This document shows positions 34,570 through 47,398 of a stretch of DNA of 64,000 nt, piece after piece. The stretch lies in NCBI GenBank assembly GCA_036250225.1, contig JAPZLL010000023.1, forward strand, positions 248,001 through 312,000, in the 5' to 3' direction. Under the pieces are notes generated by a model that saw only the letters and a program-made list of their open reading frames with translations, was not told where the DNA came from and ran no database searches. This DNA comes from Cercophora sp. LCS_1. Taxonomy: Eukaryota > Ascomycota > Sordariomycetes > Sordariales > Lasiosphaeriaceae. How positions within the stretch are numbered: the first letter of the stretch is position 1; the number at the start of each line of letters is the position of its first letter. The position numbers and the translations under genes were made by a program.

Positions 34570-35369
34570 ATGAAGGCCAGTGGTCTGTATATCGCTCTCC
34601 AGCTCACGCCTTTGGCGCTCGCAGCGCCGGTAGCGCTGCCCCAAATTCTCCGACTCGAGCCCGGCCCGTTGGACCCACCACACACCGGAACCTCGCCCGG
34701 AAGGCGATGGAAATTTGGGCACCCAAAGACTGCGCCCGAAGTGATAACTTTCGGCGTCGGGAATAAGGATGGCCATTTTGATAACCGTCCACTCAGCCCG
34801 TCCAGCTCGTTTTCGCCATCAAAGGCCCTCGAACACCATCGGCCACTCTCCACGGAACTCCTCCTCGCCCTCGGGCTCGCGGACAAGACTTCAGTGACAG
34901 AGGGTAGCAGGCATCATGGCGGTTCGGACGAATATTCCGCTCAGCATAGGCTGGATATGGAGGATTCGATCGAGATAAGCGAGCTAGACATCGCGATTGC
35001 CATTCCTACGGCATCCCGGCTCGGAACCCCTTGCCAGTACGCTAGGTTGTCGCGCGAGAGGAACGATGTTCTGGTTGTGTTGTTGGCTGTAGCATTCTTG
35101 TTAGTGGTTCTTGTGATGGAAAGTTGGGAGTCGATATGTCAAAGGTTTGTTCCCATACTGCGCCTAACCTATCCACAGAGCGTTGTTGACAAGATAACAG
35201 CGTGAGCCGCACTCTTGGTTGGCAGGGAGCTATCCGACTGGAGGACGAGGTTGAAGAACGGGACGGGCCATTGTCAATCCGGGCTTTCCCAGAGGACGAG
35301 TTCGAAGATGCCGAGGACGAAAAGGCAGATGTTCGGATAGACGCCGAGCCTCTAGCCGTGGCGAGATGA
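34570..35369 (+). CDS. Predicted secretory-pathway single-pass membrane protein of unknown function
   Basis: Two exons, 34570-35144 and 35201-35369, give 247 residues. The 56-nt intron (GTTTGT...AACAG) is inferred because the downstream frame (GAIRLEDEVEERDGPLSIRA and on) is clearly coding and only this acceptor links it in phase. The N-terminus MKASGLYIALQLTPLALAAP is a signal peptide with a likely cut after LALA. A 145-residue Ser/Pro-rich lumenal or external part follows, then one hydrophobic helix at about residues 166-182 (DVLVVLLAVAFLLVVLV). A cytosolic tail of about 60 residues ends in an acidic segment (FPEDEFEDAEDEKADVRIDAE). The topology is thus type I. I recognise no family; a cell-surface or Golgi/vacuole resident is possible. 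The intron call is the weak point. Confidence 0.68.
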
Positions 35370-36621
35370 GCTCAGCTCTAGTGAGGACTACAAGCATATA
35401 GGTACTGGTTGGCGTTGGATGGCTGCTTTCTCGTCTTGCATGGAGTTGGATTGGGTGGGATTTCGAATATTTTGCGGCGGGCGGCTATTCGTTAGGATAC
35501 GGCCTCAGGTTCACGGGTGCCTAAAACTCGAAGACGTGCTAATGTCTTGGTTTTCTTGCGATAGCGAGAAGGTGGAGTTGGGAATCCCCATAGTTCCAAC
35601 GGGACTGAAGTTGGCTTGAATATTGGTTAGGCTCGAGTGCTGGGTCAGTTACCGGATGGCGTCTAAATATTACAACTATTTTGAACGCGAAGAAGTCCGA
35701 AGATGTAAAGAAGCCGGAAGGAACGTGTGGCATCCAGGACGTCGGGATTTTATCAACGAGCTGGGTGCCAGCTGCCCATGTCTTGGCATATCTCATCGGG
35801 CAGTTTGCTTGGCAAGCGGCTCCCTCTTGTGACGGCGATGAGACCTCGCAGGGCTGATTGCTTACAGAGTACGGCCAGCTCCTAAGCTGCATCACTTCGG
35901 GCCACACAAGTCCCACGCAGGACGGAGCGCAAGATGCATCCCAATTTGGCTGTCTCATGACCCTTCTTTCGGCCGTGTTTGCTCCCTCCCGGTGCTGCCA
36001 GGCGGGGTATCTGCCCTACGAGCTAAGCTGGGGCCACGCATGAACGCCAACAAGCGATGCCAAGCCGGGCTCATCGGCCTCACCCCGCTGCCAGACCCTG
36101 AAGCTTCCATCCCACGGGCGGCCAACGACAATGATGCTCAGGGCGAAATTATACTTCTGTGGCGGGAGGCCTAAGGGAATGTGACGGGTCAGAGATGCAC
36201 CCAGAGACGTGCAGCCATGCTGCCGAAGCCGTGGAGGGCTCAGCAGCCTCGTCCAATGATGGCAGCTGGTGCATGCAAGGTCGCAGAGGAACGGCATCCC
36301 TGGATCGCGGGTTCAGGCGGCCATTGGCCCACTTGCTGGAAGTACCCTGTTTCATGGCGTCCAGTCCGCTCCCTCCCCTTCCATGCCGGTGGCCGTGAAT
36401 CCACTTCAGCCCAAGGGGCCAAGGCTGGTTTGCTAACACTAGCCAGCCCCTCCTCCATCTCATCATCAGCCTCCTCTCCTGCTTCATTCTCAGCCTTGAC
36501 AAGGAGCGAGAGCTGATCGCTGTTTTCTAAACGAAGGGGGGCCCTGTGTTAGATCAGGACATCTTCGACTGCGCCCGAGGTGTTGCGTGTCCCACTCGAG
36601 TAACCCCGCATCTCCAAAGCC
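35370..36621. other. Intergenic: promoter of the annexin gene
   Basis: About 1.25 kb with no supportable gene. The last 220 bp carry CT-rich stretches (about 36440-36490) that may mark the transcription start of the gene at 36622. Confidence 0.45.
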
Positions 36622-38710
36622 ATGTCGCTCCAAGTCGATGAGAGTGGCCGGCGCGGGCGCTCTCGTTCCCCAGGCGGTCGGGAGCGGAGCCGTACCCGGC
36701 CGGATGTTGTTGATGCTGTGCCGTATCCCACAGGGTCCTCGGACGCCCTCCGGGACGTAAGCTCCACCGCCTACGAGTACGAGCGGCTGTCCAAGTATGG
36801 CGACGACGACGATGAGTATTACAGGCGCAGGCGAGAAGATCGGGATCGGGAGCGGGAGCGAGAACGCGACTATGATCGGGACTATGATCGCGACAAGGAG
36901 CGAGACCGCGACCGCGATCGTGCCAAAGAGAGGGAGAGCGAACGGGAGCGCGAGGAAAGACAGCGAGCAACCATGTATCTTCCGCAGAAATATGCCGCCA
37001 AGATCTCGGGCTCTGTCACCGACGAAGTCTCGTCTCCCCGGGACTCGCGCGACTCTCTGCGCAAAGAGCGCGACAGAGACTCGGACAAGGAACGCAAAGA
37101 GCGCGAACGCCAGCGCAAAAAGGAGAAGCTTGAGGACAACCTCGCCTACGGCAAAGCCCCCGGGCCGTCCAAGTACGACGCCCGTCCAGAGTCGCCTCCC
37201 TCGGCAACCTACGTTTATGGCCAACCCAAGCCCTACGAGTACGCCAAAGTTGAGGATCCCCGCTACAGCAACTCCCGGCTCGATGTCGGCGGGCCCCCGC
37301 GGCGGGATCCCTCTCCGGGACCCATGAAGTCCGCCATGAAGCGCGGCACCTCGCCGCAGCCACCCGTCGGCCGCATGGCCAGTCTCACCGTCAACACCGG
37401 CCACCACTCGGCCTCGGTAGGCATGTCTCTCTCCGCCGCGCCTCCCTCGCCCCTGCTGGAATCCTACCAGGGTACCTACCAGCAGCTCTCACCCATGCCC
37501 TCCCCCCTGCTCCTCCCCGGCGGGCGAAACTCGGACACACAAGTAATGGAGGCCATGTCACCAATCGGCTCCGATATTGACGATCGCAAGCGATCACGCC
37601 GTGCCCGTTTCCACGACCCCGTGGACGATGCGGCCCGGTTGGCCAAGGCACTCAAGGGGGAAAAGCGAGCCCCTGAGACGGAGCCACTGATTGAGATCCT
37701 TCCCGGCTTGACCCACGAGCAAATGATGGAGCTGCGCGTTGAATATAAACGACTCGTCAAGACTGGGTCGGAACGCAAAGGCGTGAATATCGCCAAACAC
37801 ATCCGGGCCCGCCTCAAGGACGAGGACCCAAACCTGATGAAGGCGTGCTACGCGACAGCGCTCGGCCGATGGGAGTCGGAGGCCTACTGGGCCAATTTCT
37901 GGTACCATGGCGATAAGACGCGGCGAGAGCTGCTGATCGAGGCGCTCATGGGCCGCACCAACGATGAAATCCGGGCAATCAAGGACGGCTTCAGCGACAA
38001 GAAGTACGGTGACAGCCTGACGCGATGCATGAGGACCGAGTTGAAGGAGGACAAGTTCAAGAAAGCGGTCCTGATGGTATTAGATGAGCAGCGCATGGAG
38101 GAAGCAGATGCATATGGGAGGCCCCTGAGGATTGATTATGACTTAGTATACGACGACGTCAAGCAGCTCAACTACGCCGTGAGAAGCGAGAGGGGTGGTG
38201 AGACGCTGATGATCACTATCGTCACGCAGCGGAGTGATTCTCACCTGAGAGAGGTCCTCAAGATGTACAAGGAGACGTTCAAGGGCGCAAACTTTGCCAA
38301 GGATGCGTTGAAGAAGAGCGGAAACCTGGTGGTAAGTCTTCCTTCGGGTCAGACATGCGCGTGCTTTGCAGAGCCTAACTGGGTGAAAATAGGGAGAAGT
38401 TTTGGCCCATATACTCAACGGCGTTATCAACAAGCCGGTGCGTGACGCTATGCTCCTGCACCATGCCCTGACGGCATCCAAGCGCGACGGGCTGCGTCGT
38501 GAACTACTCATCTCGCGCCTTGTCCGTTACCATTGGGATGCGTCCCACATGTCTAATATCAAGCGATCTTATCGCGAGCACTACGGCAAGGACCTGCAGG
38601 AGGCCGTCCGTGATGCCACAAGCGGGGAGTGGGGCGAGTTCTGCCGTGCCTTGTGCGTTGCACGGATGCCCGATGATGTGAGAAGGATCGAGAGGGTAGA
38701 AAGGCGGTAG
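36622..38710 (+). CDS. Annexin with long charged N-terminus (ANXC4-like)
   Basis: Two exons, 36622-38331 and 38393-38710, join in phase 0 across a 61-nt intron (GTAAGT...AAATAG, branch CCTAAC), giving 675 residues. Residues 1-360 are an unusual N-terminal part. It has an RS-like start, then a dense Arg/Asp/Glu block (DRDRERERERDYDRDYDRDK) around residues 75-115, then Pro/Ser-rich sequence. Four annexin-type repeats follow at about 362-415 (LTHEQMMELRVEYKRLV), 420-490 (GRTNDEIRAIKDGF), 518-583 (SDSHLREVLKMYKETF) and 584-665 (HWDASHMSNIKRSYREHY). Annexins bind acidic phospholipids, usually through calcium held by GxGT loops with a distal acidic residue; those loops are not evident here. The architecture matches the long ANXC4-type annexin of filamentous ascomycetes. 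A membrane-associated or organelle-linked role is inferred. Confidence 0.9.
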
Positions 38711-41700
38711 GCGTGGTGGGGATGTACATCACTATACCCCGGATGAGTTTGCGTTTCTGGGGGGCCGGAGTTGGATATTTATTATCTTCTGCCCACGGTA
38801 GATGATGCCCCATTTGTGATGACGCGAACCAAACAATATACTGCTGTGAAACGCGGAGATACTTGAGACACCTTTGGGTTCGCACGCAGGGTCTCTGTTT
38901 TTTACATCTGTCCTTGTTGTCAATTTTTTTTGCCTCGTTCGGAAGGTAATGGACTGCCGCGTGTTCCTGTCTCCCACGAAGGTCCGCCTTTCGCTGCCCG
39001 CACATCTTCCCGTCTCCAGTGTCTCCCCTGATATCCTTCAAAGTAAAGGCCAACTCGACTGACTGGACACCTAGAAATCAAAGAGTCAGGATCGAGACTT
39101 TTTCTGCGCAGGTTGCTTCATCGGGGGTTGTGGGTATTCACAACGCACAAACCCTTTCCCACGAGAGAAAGTTGGTTACCTAACCAGGTGTTGACACTGG
39201 CCTCACATCCGTCTTATCTGCACGGCTCAAGATCATCGACACTGTCGCCACTAGTCCGAAGACAAACTCAGGCCGTTGCCACCCGAGACAAAAGTCGTTC
39301 CAGGATGGGGTTCACTGACAGCTGTGGTCGACAGTGAGAAGCGACAGTTCGCCTAGCTCAGGCCCAGTCTTTGATCGGATGAGGATGCTGTACCAAGCCT
39401 CGTCTACCCGCAAGGTCGGATACAGGCGGCTGACATGATGATTCATGTCGAACTGGACCGACTCTCTACCATCGAGTTGTCGTGACCAAGGCTGTTCCAA
39501 CGGCCACGGGGTTTGCTCTCAACTAAATGGCATCCTGTGAACGGTAATGGGTCGACTTACTCGGGCCCTGTCCGGACAGATGGACGAGGCGGTGATGAGA
39601 GTGCCCGTGATCTAGGCCGGTTGATACCGTGCCACGCATAGCCGGTGGATGAGGAATCGTACATTGTCTTCAGTAGGGATCCGGATGTCAGGAAACTGCA
39701 ATTGCGAAAATCGACCGACAGAGACTTCACGTTGGGGCACCTTGCAGATGTTGAAGACTGATGTTGTCGCGATGGGCCGACCTCGCTCGTCATCAAGTCG
39801 CCGACGTCGGTGGATACGTCCAAATCTGCCGTGACGTCATATACCAGTGTTGTGGACCGCAGTCAGCTGTGCGACAAAAATTCAGACTGAACCTAGCATC
39901 TGCATGGAAATCGAGCTTCCTAGCCCAGGGGCAAACTCTGCTGCGGCATCCACTCGCCTGCCCGTTTCGAGTATTCAACGATAAATTGGGGCCCCAGACA
40001 CCGAAATCATCCACACATGGTGGAAGCGCGTCTTCGGCTGACCTCGCAGTTCGGGATTGAGGTTCCTGCTGCGCGAGGCTCGTCGACTCTTCTGCTTTAC
40101 ACAGTAGCTGTCAAGACTGTCAAGCTTTTTGCGGCTGGACATGAGACGTCCCGTTGACAAGGACATCGCCCATTGAGCTGAAGTCGCTTCCTCTAGTGTT
40201 ACCGCACCGAGGCTGTTTCAACGTCCAGCCACGCCATCTCCGACCCTGGGCACCGAGATACCACTGTTTCTTTTGGAAGGCTTCGGCCAACAGGACACCC
40301 TCAGGGCCTCTTGATGTGCCGCATTGCCGACTACCGATCAGCGCTCACATTGGACAGTTGAATCATTCGATATATCCCTCACAACCTCGGCGCTTTGCGC
40401 GACCCTTGGACGCGAGTGCCGCGTCCCGGAAGATCACGGGCAAGCTTTGTCGTGGTGGGCACGGGCCCGATATTGACTACGATCCGACATTCCACGCCTT
40501 GTCCGATCTGCATGTTCCGAGAATTCTTCTGGAAGCACGGGGTGAAATTGTGGGACCCTAACCGCTTCTGACATAATCGCGAAAAGCGAGCTTCGACTCG
40601 GGACACTTTGTTTTGGAAAACCAACAGGGTGTGAGCCAGTTCGTGGGATGCATGTCATGGCTTGCACTCACCCTAGAGTGACCTCGCTCTGGAGACGAGC
40701 CGCATGCAACCGCACATTCGCCGGACCAACGCAGACCAGTCCATGGAGAATTGATGGTTCGCCCATCGGGAGGACTATTGCTACAACATCGAACAATACA
40801 TCAGCGGCGTTACGCTTCAAGTTGAGGGAGCAACCTTGTGGACGTGAAACAACTGAAGCTTGTTCCAAAGATGGGTCATCCCAGCGAACGAGGGATTTGC
40901 TTGTAGCGTCAAAACCAAGCTTCCCCAACACCCCGGTAGGCCCCGGTAGGGACAAATCTGAGACTGAGGACTGGACAGTGACGATATGGTGTTGACTTTC
41001 AACCCGCGAGAAGAGCAACATTGGTTCCAGCTTGCCCCTCGGCAATCTCCAGTCCCAACACACGACGCTTGCAGCTCTACAGTAAGCCACTGCAGTCAAG
41101 CACTCCGCTCTTCTGTCGGCTCAGGTCTGGATCCAGCATCAGGGATCGGATGTCAAACTAGGCGTTGAGATCCGCTTCCGAGAGCACGGTGAGCCAAATT
41201 CGGACGGGCCGCCTGTTGCTCGAATTGTTCCCAAAGGTTCTGCGCGGCAGTGTTCTCTGCCGCCCTGTCTTGTGACAGCTCGCAATGTGATGCGATAGGG
41301 CGGATGAGGCTCGACATAGCGAAGCTCACCGACCAGACCTGATTCGCTCGCGGGGGTTGGCGCAATGCGGGATGCTGGCCGACTGTGGCAGCCAAAGACA
41401 GGCAGGCTGCGGAGACTTTCCAAGCTGGTTATGCATGACGGGCTTACTCAGGATGGCCGCTCGGGATCTGGGCTTTGTGAGCATGCAGGTATCTGAACGT
41501 ACTCGGCCGTACTGTCGTGCCGCCAATTCGATGAAGCGGCTGGGCACTGGAAATGCACCAGAGCTGCCTCGTTTACTCACAATTCCAGGGGGCTAATTGG
41601 GAAATCCGAGTTATTTGCTTACATGCCTGTCCAAACTCTACGACAAACCGCATTGCGAACAGCGTAAATCGAGTTCAAACGGTATCCGCAGTCTGGCGGG

Positions 41701-42610
41701 TCAAAGTGCTGCCCAGCGAGGGCGTTTACTCATCCCCGTTTCTAGGCACAGAAAATTGTCGCCCGAATGATGGCATCCCGTCTTCGCTTGGCCTTCCACC
41801 ATGTGGATAGCCACAAGATCGAGCGCAGCCCCTAGCTCGCTGGACATAAACCATCGACAGCCGGGTAGGGGATTTGTCTGCGAGCGTAAAACTCGTACAA
41901 GATCTCGATAACTCCCATCTTGCTTCAATACCACCTGGACTCGCGTTATCGAGAAACTGCCAGTTGGGCGACATCGGTCGGTGTAGTCCCTGTCACTCTC
42001 CAATCATTCAGACGTCAACAATCCGCCCCACTGGAGCAAGCGAAACGGGTGCAGTTACAAGAGAGGACCTACGATCCACCCCGCTGTACCAAGGACTCGA
42101 CATCAGCACAAAGCGAGACGTGGCCCGCACACTCGGACATAACGAACAGGCCGACCGTTAGCCCACCGGCGCGAGCGCACGACGTCAAAGGCCGAGAAAT
42201 TAATCCTACTCGACGGTGTGCACTGGGCACTACCGAGGACCGCCGCGGGCCACGACCAGGGCGCCATCGCTGGGTATTCCCACAGGCCCAGTAACCCTTG
42301 CCCTTCAAACCAGTCTTGTTCCCCATTATTAATGCTCGAGTCATTTTGCTACCGCTCCTGCGCCCTCGTTCTTAAGCAGACCGGAGGAACGGCTGCTTGG
42401 CCTTGTCTTCTCTCGAACTCCTTTATATACTTTGGCCTAGCCTCCTGTCTTGCGTGCATCAGCCCTAGCCCGTGCCCCCAAAGTGTCACTTACACATTCG
42501 CCTGCGCTTGGTGATCGTTGCCCCTCCACACCCGACTTACACACGACTTACACGACGCACACCCGGCTCAACGGCGCCATTGTCACTACGACCCGCCACT
42601 GCAATTCAAA
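38711..42610. other. Gene-free stretch (3.9 kb) upstream of the Zn2Cys6 gene
   Basis: Many overlapping short open frames on both strands, none with a recognisable motif, a good start context or intron signals that restore a longer frame. I see no repeat or AT-rich block. The right end holds the promoter of the regulator gene, with TTTATATA at about 42422-42429, roughly 185 bp before the ATG. Long upstream regions are common at fungal developmental regulators, which may be the reason for the gap. Confidence 0.45.
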
Positions 42611-43800
42611 ATGGACGGTTTACCCACACCACCGAACGAGGACAACCTCAGAACACAAGCTCCCAAGAGACAGCACTCGAGCTCCAAGACGGTTAAAGCA
42701 GTGCACCGCACGTCTAAGCGGGCCAGCTCACACGGCCACCCTGCCTCACCGGCCCAAGATGCCCACTCCCACACCTCGGGGTCAGATGGGAGGCACAAGA
42801 GGGTATGGAAGGCGTGTGAGAGGTGTAGAATGAAAAAGACAAAGGTGCACCCAACCCCTGGATCTGAGCTGCTGCTGGGCCATGGCTAACCGGGGCCAGT
42901 GTGACGGAGAGTTTCCCTGCAAGAGGTGTAAGGACGACGGTTTAGTCTGCACGGCCGGCACACGGAAGAAGATGGAGTACAAGCAGCTGCCACGAGGGTG
43001 CGTAGATGCCCTCTCTCATTTTCTGCTCACCACAGCTGACACAGACGTTGGAATGCAGGTATGCCGAGGTGTTGGAAAATACACAGTTTGCCCTCATTGC
43101 GACAGTGCACAAGCTCTATGCTATGGTCCGAAATCAGCAGCCGTGGGAACTCGGAGAGCCCGAGCTCAATGACAGAGGCCAGCCCGTCATCCACAACATT
43201 GCTTCCAAGCTCGGATGCATACGACCGAACAGCGACATCGACCTTCCCGTTCACTCCGTTTTCCCCGAGGATGAGGCAGGACTCGCCGAGCTGGCGAGGC
43301 AGTTGGAGGAACAGCAAAAGGAGGCAGCCACAGCAGCCGGGAACAGGCACGAGACGGAATCGAGCTGTAATCGCACCGATAGGGCGAGTTCGTCGGATCT
43401 CGACCACTCCGATTTTGAGGACTACAGGAAGACGGCATTCGGCCGGGAAGCGACCACTGCATTGTCCATGTCACCACAGAGCCTCACGTACAGCGACTTC
43501 GACCTCGCCTCCACGACGCCGTCTGATCGCTTTCCCAGCCAACCGCAAACCGGCATTCCTCCGACCTTTTCGACGTGGATAAGTCGACCGACGTCAATGA
43601 GCGACTTCGCGACGCCATCATTTGTCCCACCCAACAACGGAGCCTTTCTCGACATGGATATGCTCAACCAAGGGCTGCTCGAGTCGAGTTTCGGAACCAT
43701 CAAACCACACGTACTATCGTGTCCGAACCCCGAAGTGATGATGGGCATGGGAGATCCCATGATTTACTCTGGCTACGACCCGGATTCGTTACGACTGTAG
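42611..43800 (+). CDS. Zn(II)2Cys6 transcription factor
   Basis: Three exons (42611-42844, 42900-42997, 43059-43800) encode 357 residues. Intron 1 (55 nt, GTGCAC...GCCAG, branch GGCTAACC) splits the zinc cluster. Intron 2 (61 nt, GTGCGT...TGCAG, branch CTGAC) follows just after it. The joined cluster is CERC-RMKKTK-C-DGEFP-C-KR-C-KDDGLV-C, an exact CX2CX6CX5CX2CX6C, at residues about 69-95. A conserved helical block (YAEVLENTQFALIATVHKLY, then GQPVIHNIASKLGCIR) follows, then an acidic Ser-rich linker and a C-terminus with Pro/Ser/Met-rich sequence that may activate transcription. The fungal middle homology region of larger members is absent. Such proteins bind CGG-containing DNA in the nucleus. 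The target pathway is not indicated by neighbours. Confidence 0.93.
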
Positions 43801-44842
43801 GTGATGGGATGGAGTCGGGTTTCTCTCCAAAGACTATTTTCTTCTTCCCCTGGTTGGCAAGGTGTTTTTTTTTTTTCGTGCATTCTCACGGTTGGCCTAC
43901 TGGATAGACGCTATTTTTCTTTGTAACCGGGATACAATTTCCATCTCGGGTCTAATGACGACTGTGATGGGGAATGAGTATTGGGTGGGCGGGCTATCAG
44001 ATGATGGTGGTGTTATGTTAGGAGGGGCGGAAGCAGGCACGATAAGGCCAAGGCTATTGGGGACCAGACGGGCAAGACAGGGATCCGCCCACAAACCACC
44101 ATGTACAATACAATACGGTTCCCGCGCGCCATTCGAATCATGTGAGGATGAGAGACGGCAGCAAGCGGCAGGCGAGAATGGAGTGGTTTACAAGAGATAC
44201 CCATACCATTCGTTACCCTACATGTCGAATGAAAAGTGGACTAGTCAAGCGTACTGCCCGCATTCTTGCGCACACACACACACACACAGACAACAGATTA
44301 TCATGCCGTTTGGAATTCATGATGCATCGGATCATGGGATTTGCTGCAAGTGCTAGTGTGGGGTAGGATTGGCGAGTCAAATGTGGTGCGTGCGTGTGTG
44401 GGTGAGACTATGCAGGTCGTTTTGCTACTTTCTCCAATCTGGTGGCTTGGCTTATTGATCTTTTTCTTTTTTTTGCAGACGAGGCGCAAAAAGGTGCCGA
44501 CCCTCCCTCGGCCTGTCGCGAACATGGTCAACCACCGATACCGATGCGCGTATGTGCCAAAACTGAAACGGCCCGCGATGCGACGCCGAGGAACAGGGGT
44601 GATCACGCCAGGGAATGGAACTTGCCATGAGAAGTTGATGTGCCGACGGTGGGGGGGAGAAGGATCAATAATCTATCTCGGGATTTCCATTCTATCATTT
44701 TTGTCTAGTCCACCGTTGGGGTTTTTTCTCTCTCTCTCTCTCTCTTCGGCTTTCATGTGGACTTGAGCTACCTACTTTGCGAAAGTTGATCAGGGGAGGG
44801 GGGCCATGCTCGGCTACTTTTCTTCTCTGATTTTGTCTCCGC

Positions 44843-44874
44843 TGACTGACTGACCGACCGACCGACCGACCGAC
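44843..44874. repeat. Tetranucleotide microsatellite (CTGA then CCGA)
   Basis: Two TGAC units are followed by five to six consecutive CCGA units, a perfect short tandem array in intergenic DNA. Confidence 0.9.
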
Positions 44875-46711
44875 AAACAGAACCGACAGCAGCATGGCAT
44901 TTTTTTTGGCAGTTTCGATGACGAGTCAATCCCGGGCCTAAGCCACAAAAAAAAAAAACGGTCCTCGCGTATTCCGTATTACGCCGCGGTGCTGCGTACG
45001 TAGGTGCGGAAGCAGCGAGATGATATTCCATGTCGGGTTCTAGGCGGGGGTCCCCCCGCACCAACCAGCCCGCCATGCGAGGAACCTTGGTGCCCGTGGC
45101 CATCGAGGTTTCCCCAGCCCGGTTTGGTTTCACCAAGCACCGAAAGAGAAGAAGCGTCGTCGTCATCTTTTGCTTCCCCAAGCTCGTTGTTGCAGCAACA
45201 TAGCCACCGCCATGGAAACAAAAGACGCCTATTGCACGCGAGCACCGAGGCTTGACTTCCCAATCCGGCAGGCTGGGCGGAGAGGTGCCACGGGTGGTGA
45301 TGGTGATGGTTGCGCCCAGAGCCTTGGTCCGTGGACACATGGCATGCCGAGTGCTTGGAAGGCGGAGAAAGGGCGCCAAAAACTAAGAGTACCAAGCCCC
45401 CCCCTTGGAGATCACGTTTGCTGCTTGCTTGCTGGATGCTGGAATAAGGGGATGTCGCGTGGCTTTCAACGTTTCGGTTCGTTTCGTTTTTGGGGGTGTT
45501 TCCCCCCCCCTCTCCCCACGTACGGACGTACGAATGCTACGTCGGGTTGAACCCGAACCCGATGTGGTTCCCCGAGCTTTGTTTTGTCGTCGACTGCGGC
45601 GTGTTTGTGCCGCCACACGCCTGTCACATCGGAGGGTGATGATTTCGGGGTTGAACGTCTTGTCACATTGCACCTGTGCTAAATGCCCCAAGTTGCGTCA
45701 TCCTACTACATAATCGACGGGCAAAGAGCTCGCAAACAAAAAAACGAGGGATGAACATTGAAAACAAAAAACGGACGTGGTAGATGGAGTTCGGACAGTT
45801 TGCCTTGTCCGTCCCGCCGGTGGCGGGGTGTTTGGCTTTCCCGCTTTGTTAGCTATTTTTCAGGGGCTGGCGTTGACGTGCGGCGGCGCGCCGCTCGGGC
45901 TGGTGGGTGGTGTTCCCGAACGCAAAATCGCGTTCCGCGGGAGGCGTCCCCGCGCGCTACTGTGGGCTGGGACGTGAATAGCGCGGCTTGTCGGTTCCCA
46001 GCAGGTGGGCGTTCTGACGATAGACACCCACGTTGCGAAATAAAACGGTGTTGGTCAGACTTGGGATGAGAGGCTCTTCTTTCTTGCAGGCACGCATGCC
46101 GGATCGGTTACACCCAGAATCCCACGATCAGCAGAAAACCCGCGCGTCAGGTTCCTCACCCTCTCCTTGGTGATATCGACACTTGTCAAGGTGGGGACCC
46201 GCGCGCGAGCGAGCGAGGGAGCGACACGCGGGAGGAGCTCGGTTTCGGTTAACTTTGGACCCGGGGTTCTTGAAAATGCCCTCCTCCATTTTTTAAGTCT
46301 AGGGTGCTGCAGTAGGGCGAAAGAGGAAAAAAAACCAAAAAAAAAACTAGTTCAGCTCCGCTGTTGTTTTGCCCCGCAGTTTGTTCCCCTTAGCTCCCAA
46401 GTTCCCGAGATCGGGAAATGCACGAAATCGGCTCGGTCCCACCACAGAGCAGGTCTGATTGAGAATGGCCTCATGATGAACAGCCGAGACCGTGCCAAGA
46501 CGCGAGCTAGACAGCAACACCACGAATCTCAGGGCGAGACAGTATCTCAACTGAGAAAAGCAAAAAAAAGGAATCAAGTGTGGGAATGGCACCCTTCCCC
46601 GAAGAAAAACCGGCCGGAGATATCGACCGGGATTAACTAACGGCGGGACATCCTGACAAACACAGAGAGAAAAAAAGGGCTGATGATCCAACCCAGCACC
46701 CGAACAAGGTG

Positions 46712-46740
46712 GCCTTGCCTTGCCTTGCCTTGCCCTGCCT
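46712..46740. repeat. Pentanucleotide microsatellite (CCTTG)n
   Basis: Four to five consecutive TGCCT/CCTTG units ending in an imperfect TGCCC copy. Confidence 0.85.
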
Positions 46741-46902
46741 GTCTCGCGCCTGCCCCTGTCCGTTGCCGCCTGGGCAATCCAATTCGAACCAGAATGAATC
46801 ATTTGGGTCCCTTTTTTTTCCTCTGGCCTCGCAATGTCTAGGTACGCAGTTCGTATGCAGTGAGCGAGATAACAAGAACTCTGCAGCAAAACGACAATGC
46901 CA

Positions 46903-46903
<1 letters not shown>

Positions 46904-46936
<33 letters not shown>

Positions 46937-46981
46937 CGGACGNNNNNNNAAAACAAACCATCCACAAAAACCAAAACCCAA

Positions 46982-47012
<31 letters not shown>

Positions 47013-47016
47013 AAAA
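46904..47016. repeat. Homopolymer cluster around an N gap
   Basis: G33 (46904-46936), seven N (46943-46949), then C21 (46982-47002) directly followed by A14 (47003-47016). The N run marks unresolved sequence, and the extreme homopolymers beside it suggest a sequencing or assembly problem rather than natural structure. Confidence 0.9.
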
Positions 47017-47398
47017 TACGCCATGAATAATCTCGCCAGAGCTGACAGTGGGAAACACAGGGCGCCGGCGGAACATATCCCGCCAGGTTTTTTGGTGTGT
47101 GTGACGACCTGAACGGCGAGGCGAGGTGGGGCACCGACCCTGAAACGGGTGGAACCCCCGCTCGGCGGACGGACGGTCGGCCGGGGACGGCTTATCCTCC
47201 ACGCTGCGGGGCCGAACCCCGATTCGGGTCATCCAGGGCAACAAACGGTGCGCTTGCGCTGCACGGAGGGCTCGAGCTTCAAAAGCGGAGAAACAGATCG
47301 GTTCCCTTTCCACTACTCGCGTGATGGCCGCTCGGTGAGGTTTGGCGACGGATCGGATCTCAGCAACCTAGTTCTGATCGGAAGCTGAAAAATTGGGG

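Noticed and set aside
46347..47313. Open frames on both strands running across the N gap
   Set aside because: They include undefined residues and homopolymer-encoded Gly, Pro or Phe runs; an artefact of low complexity.
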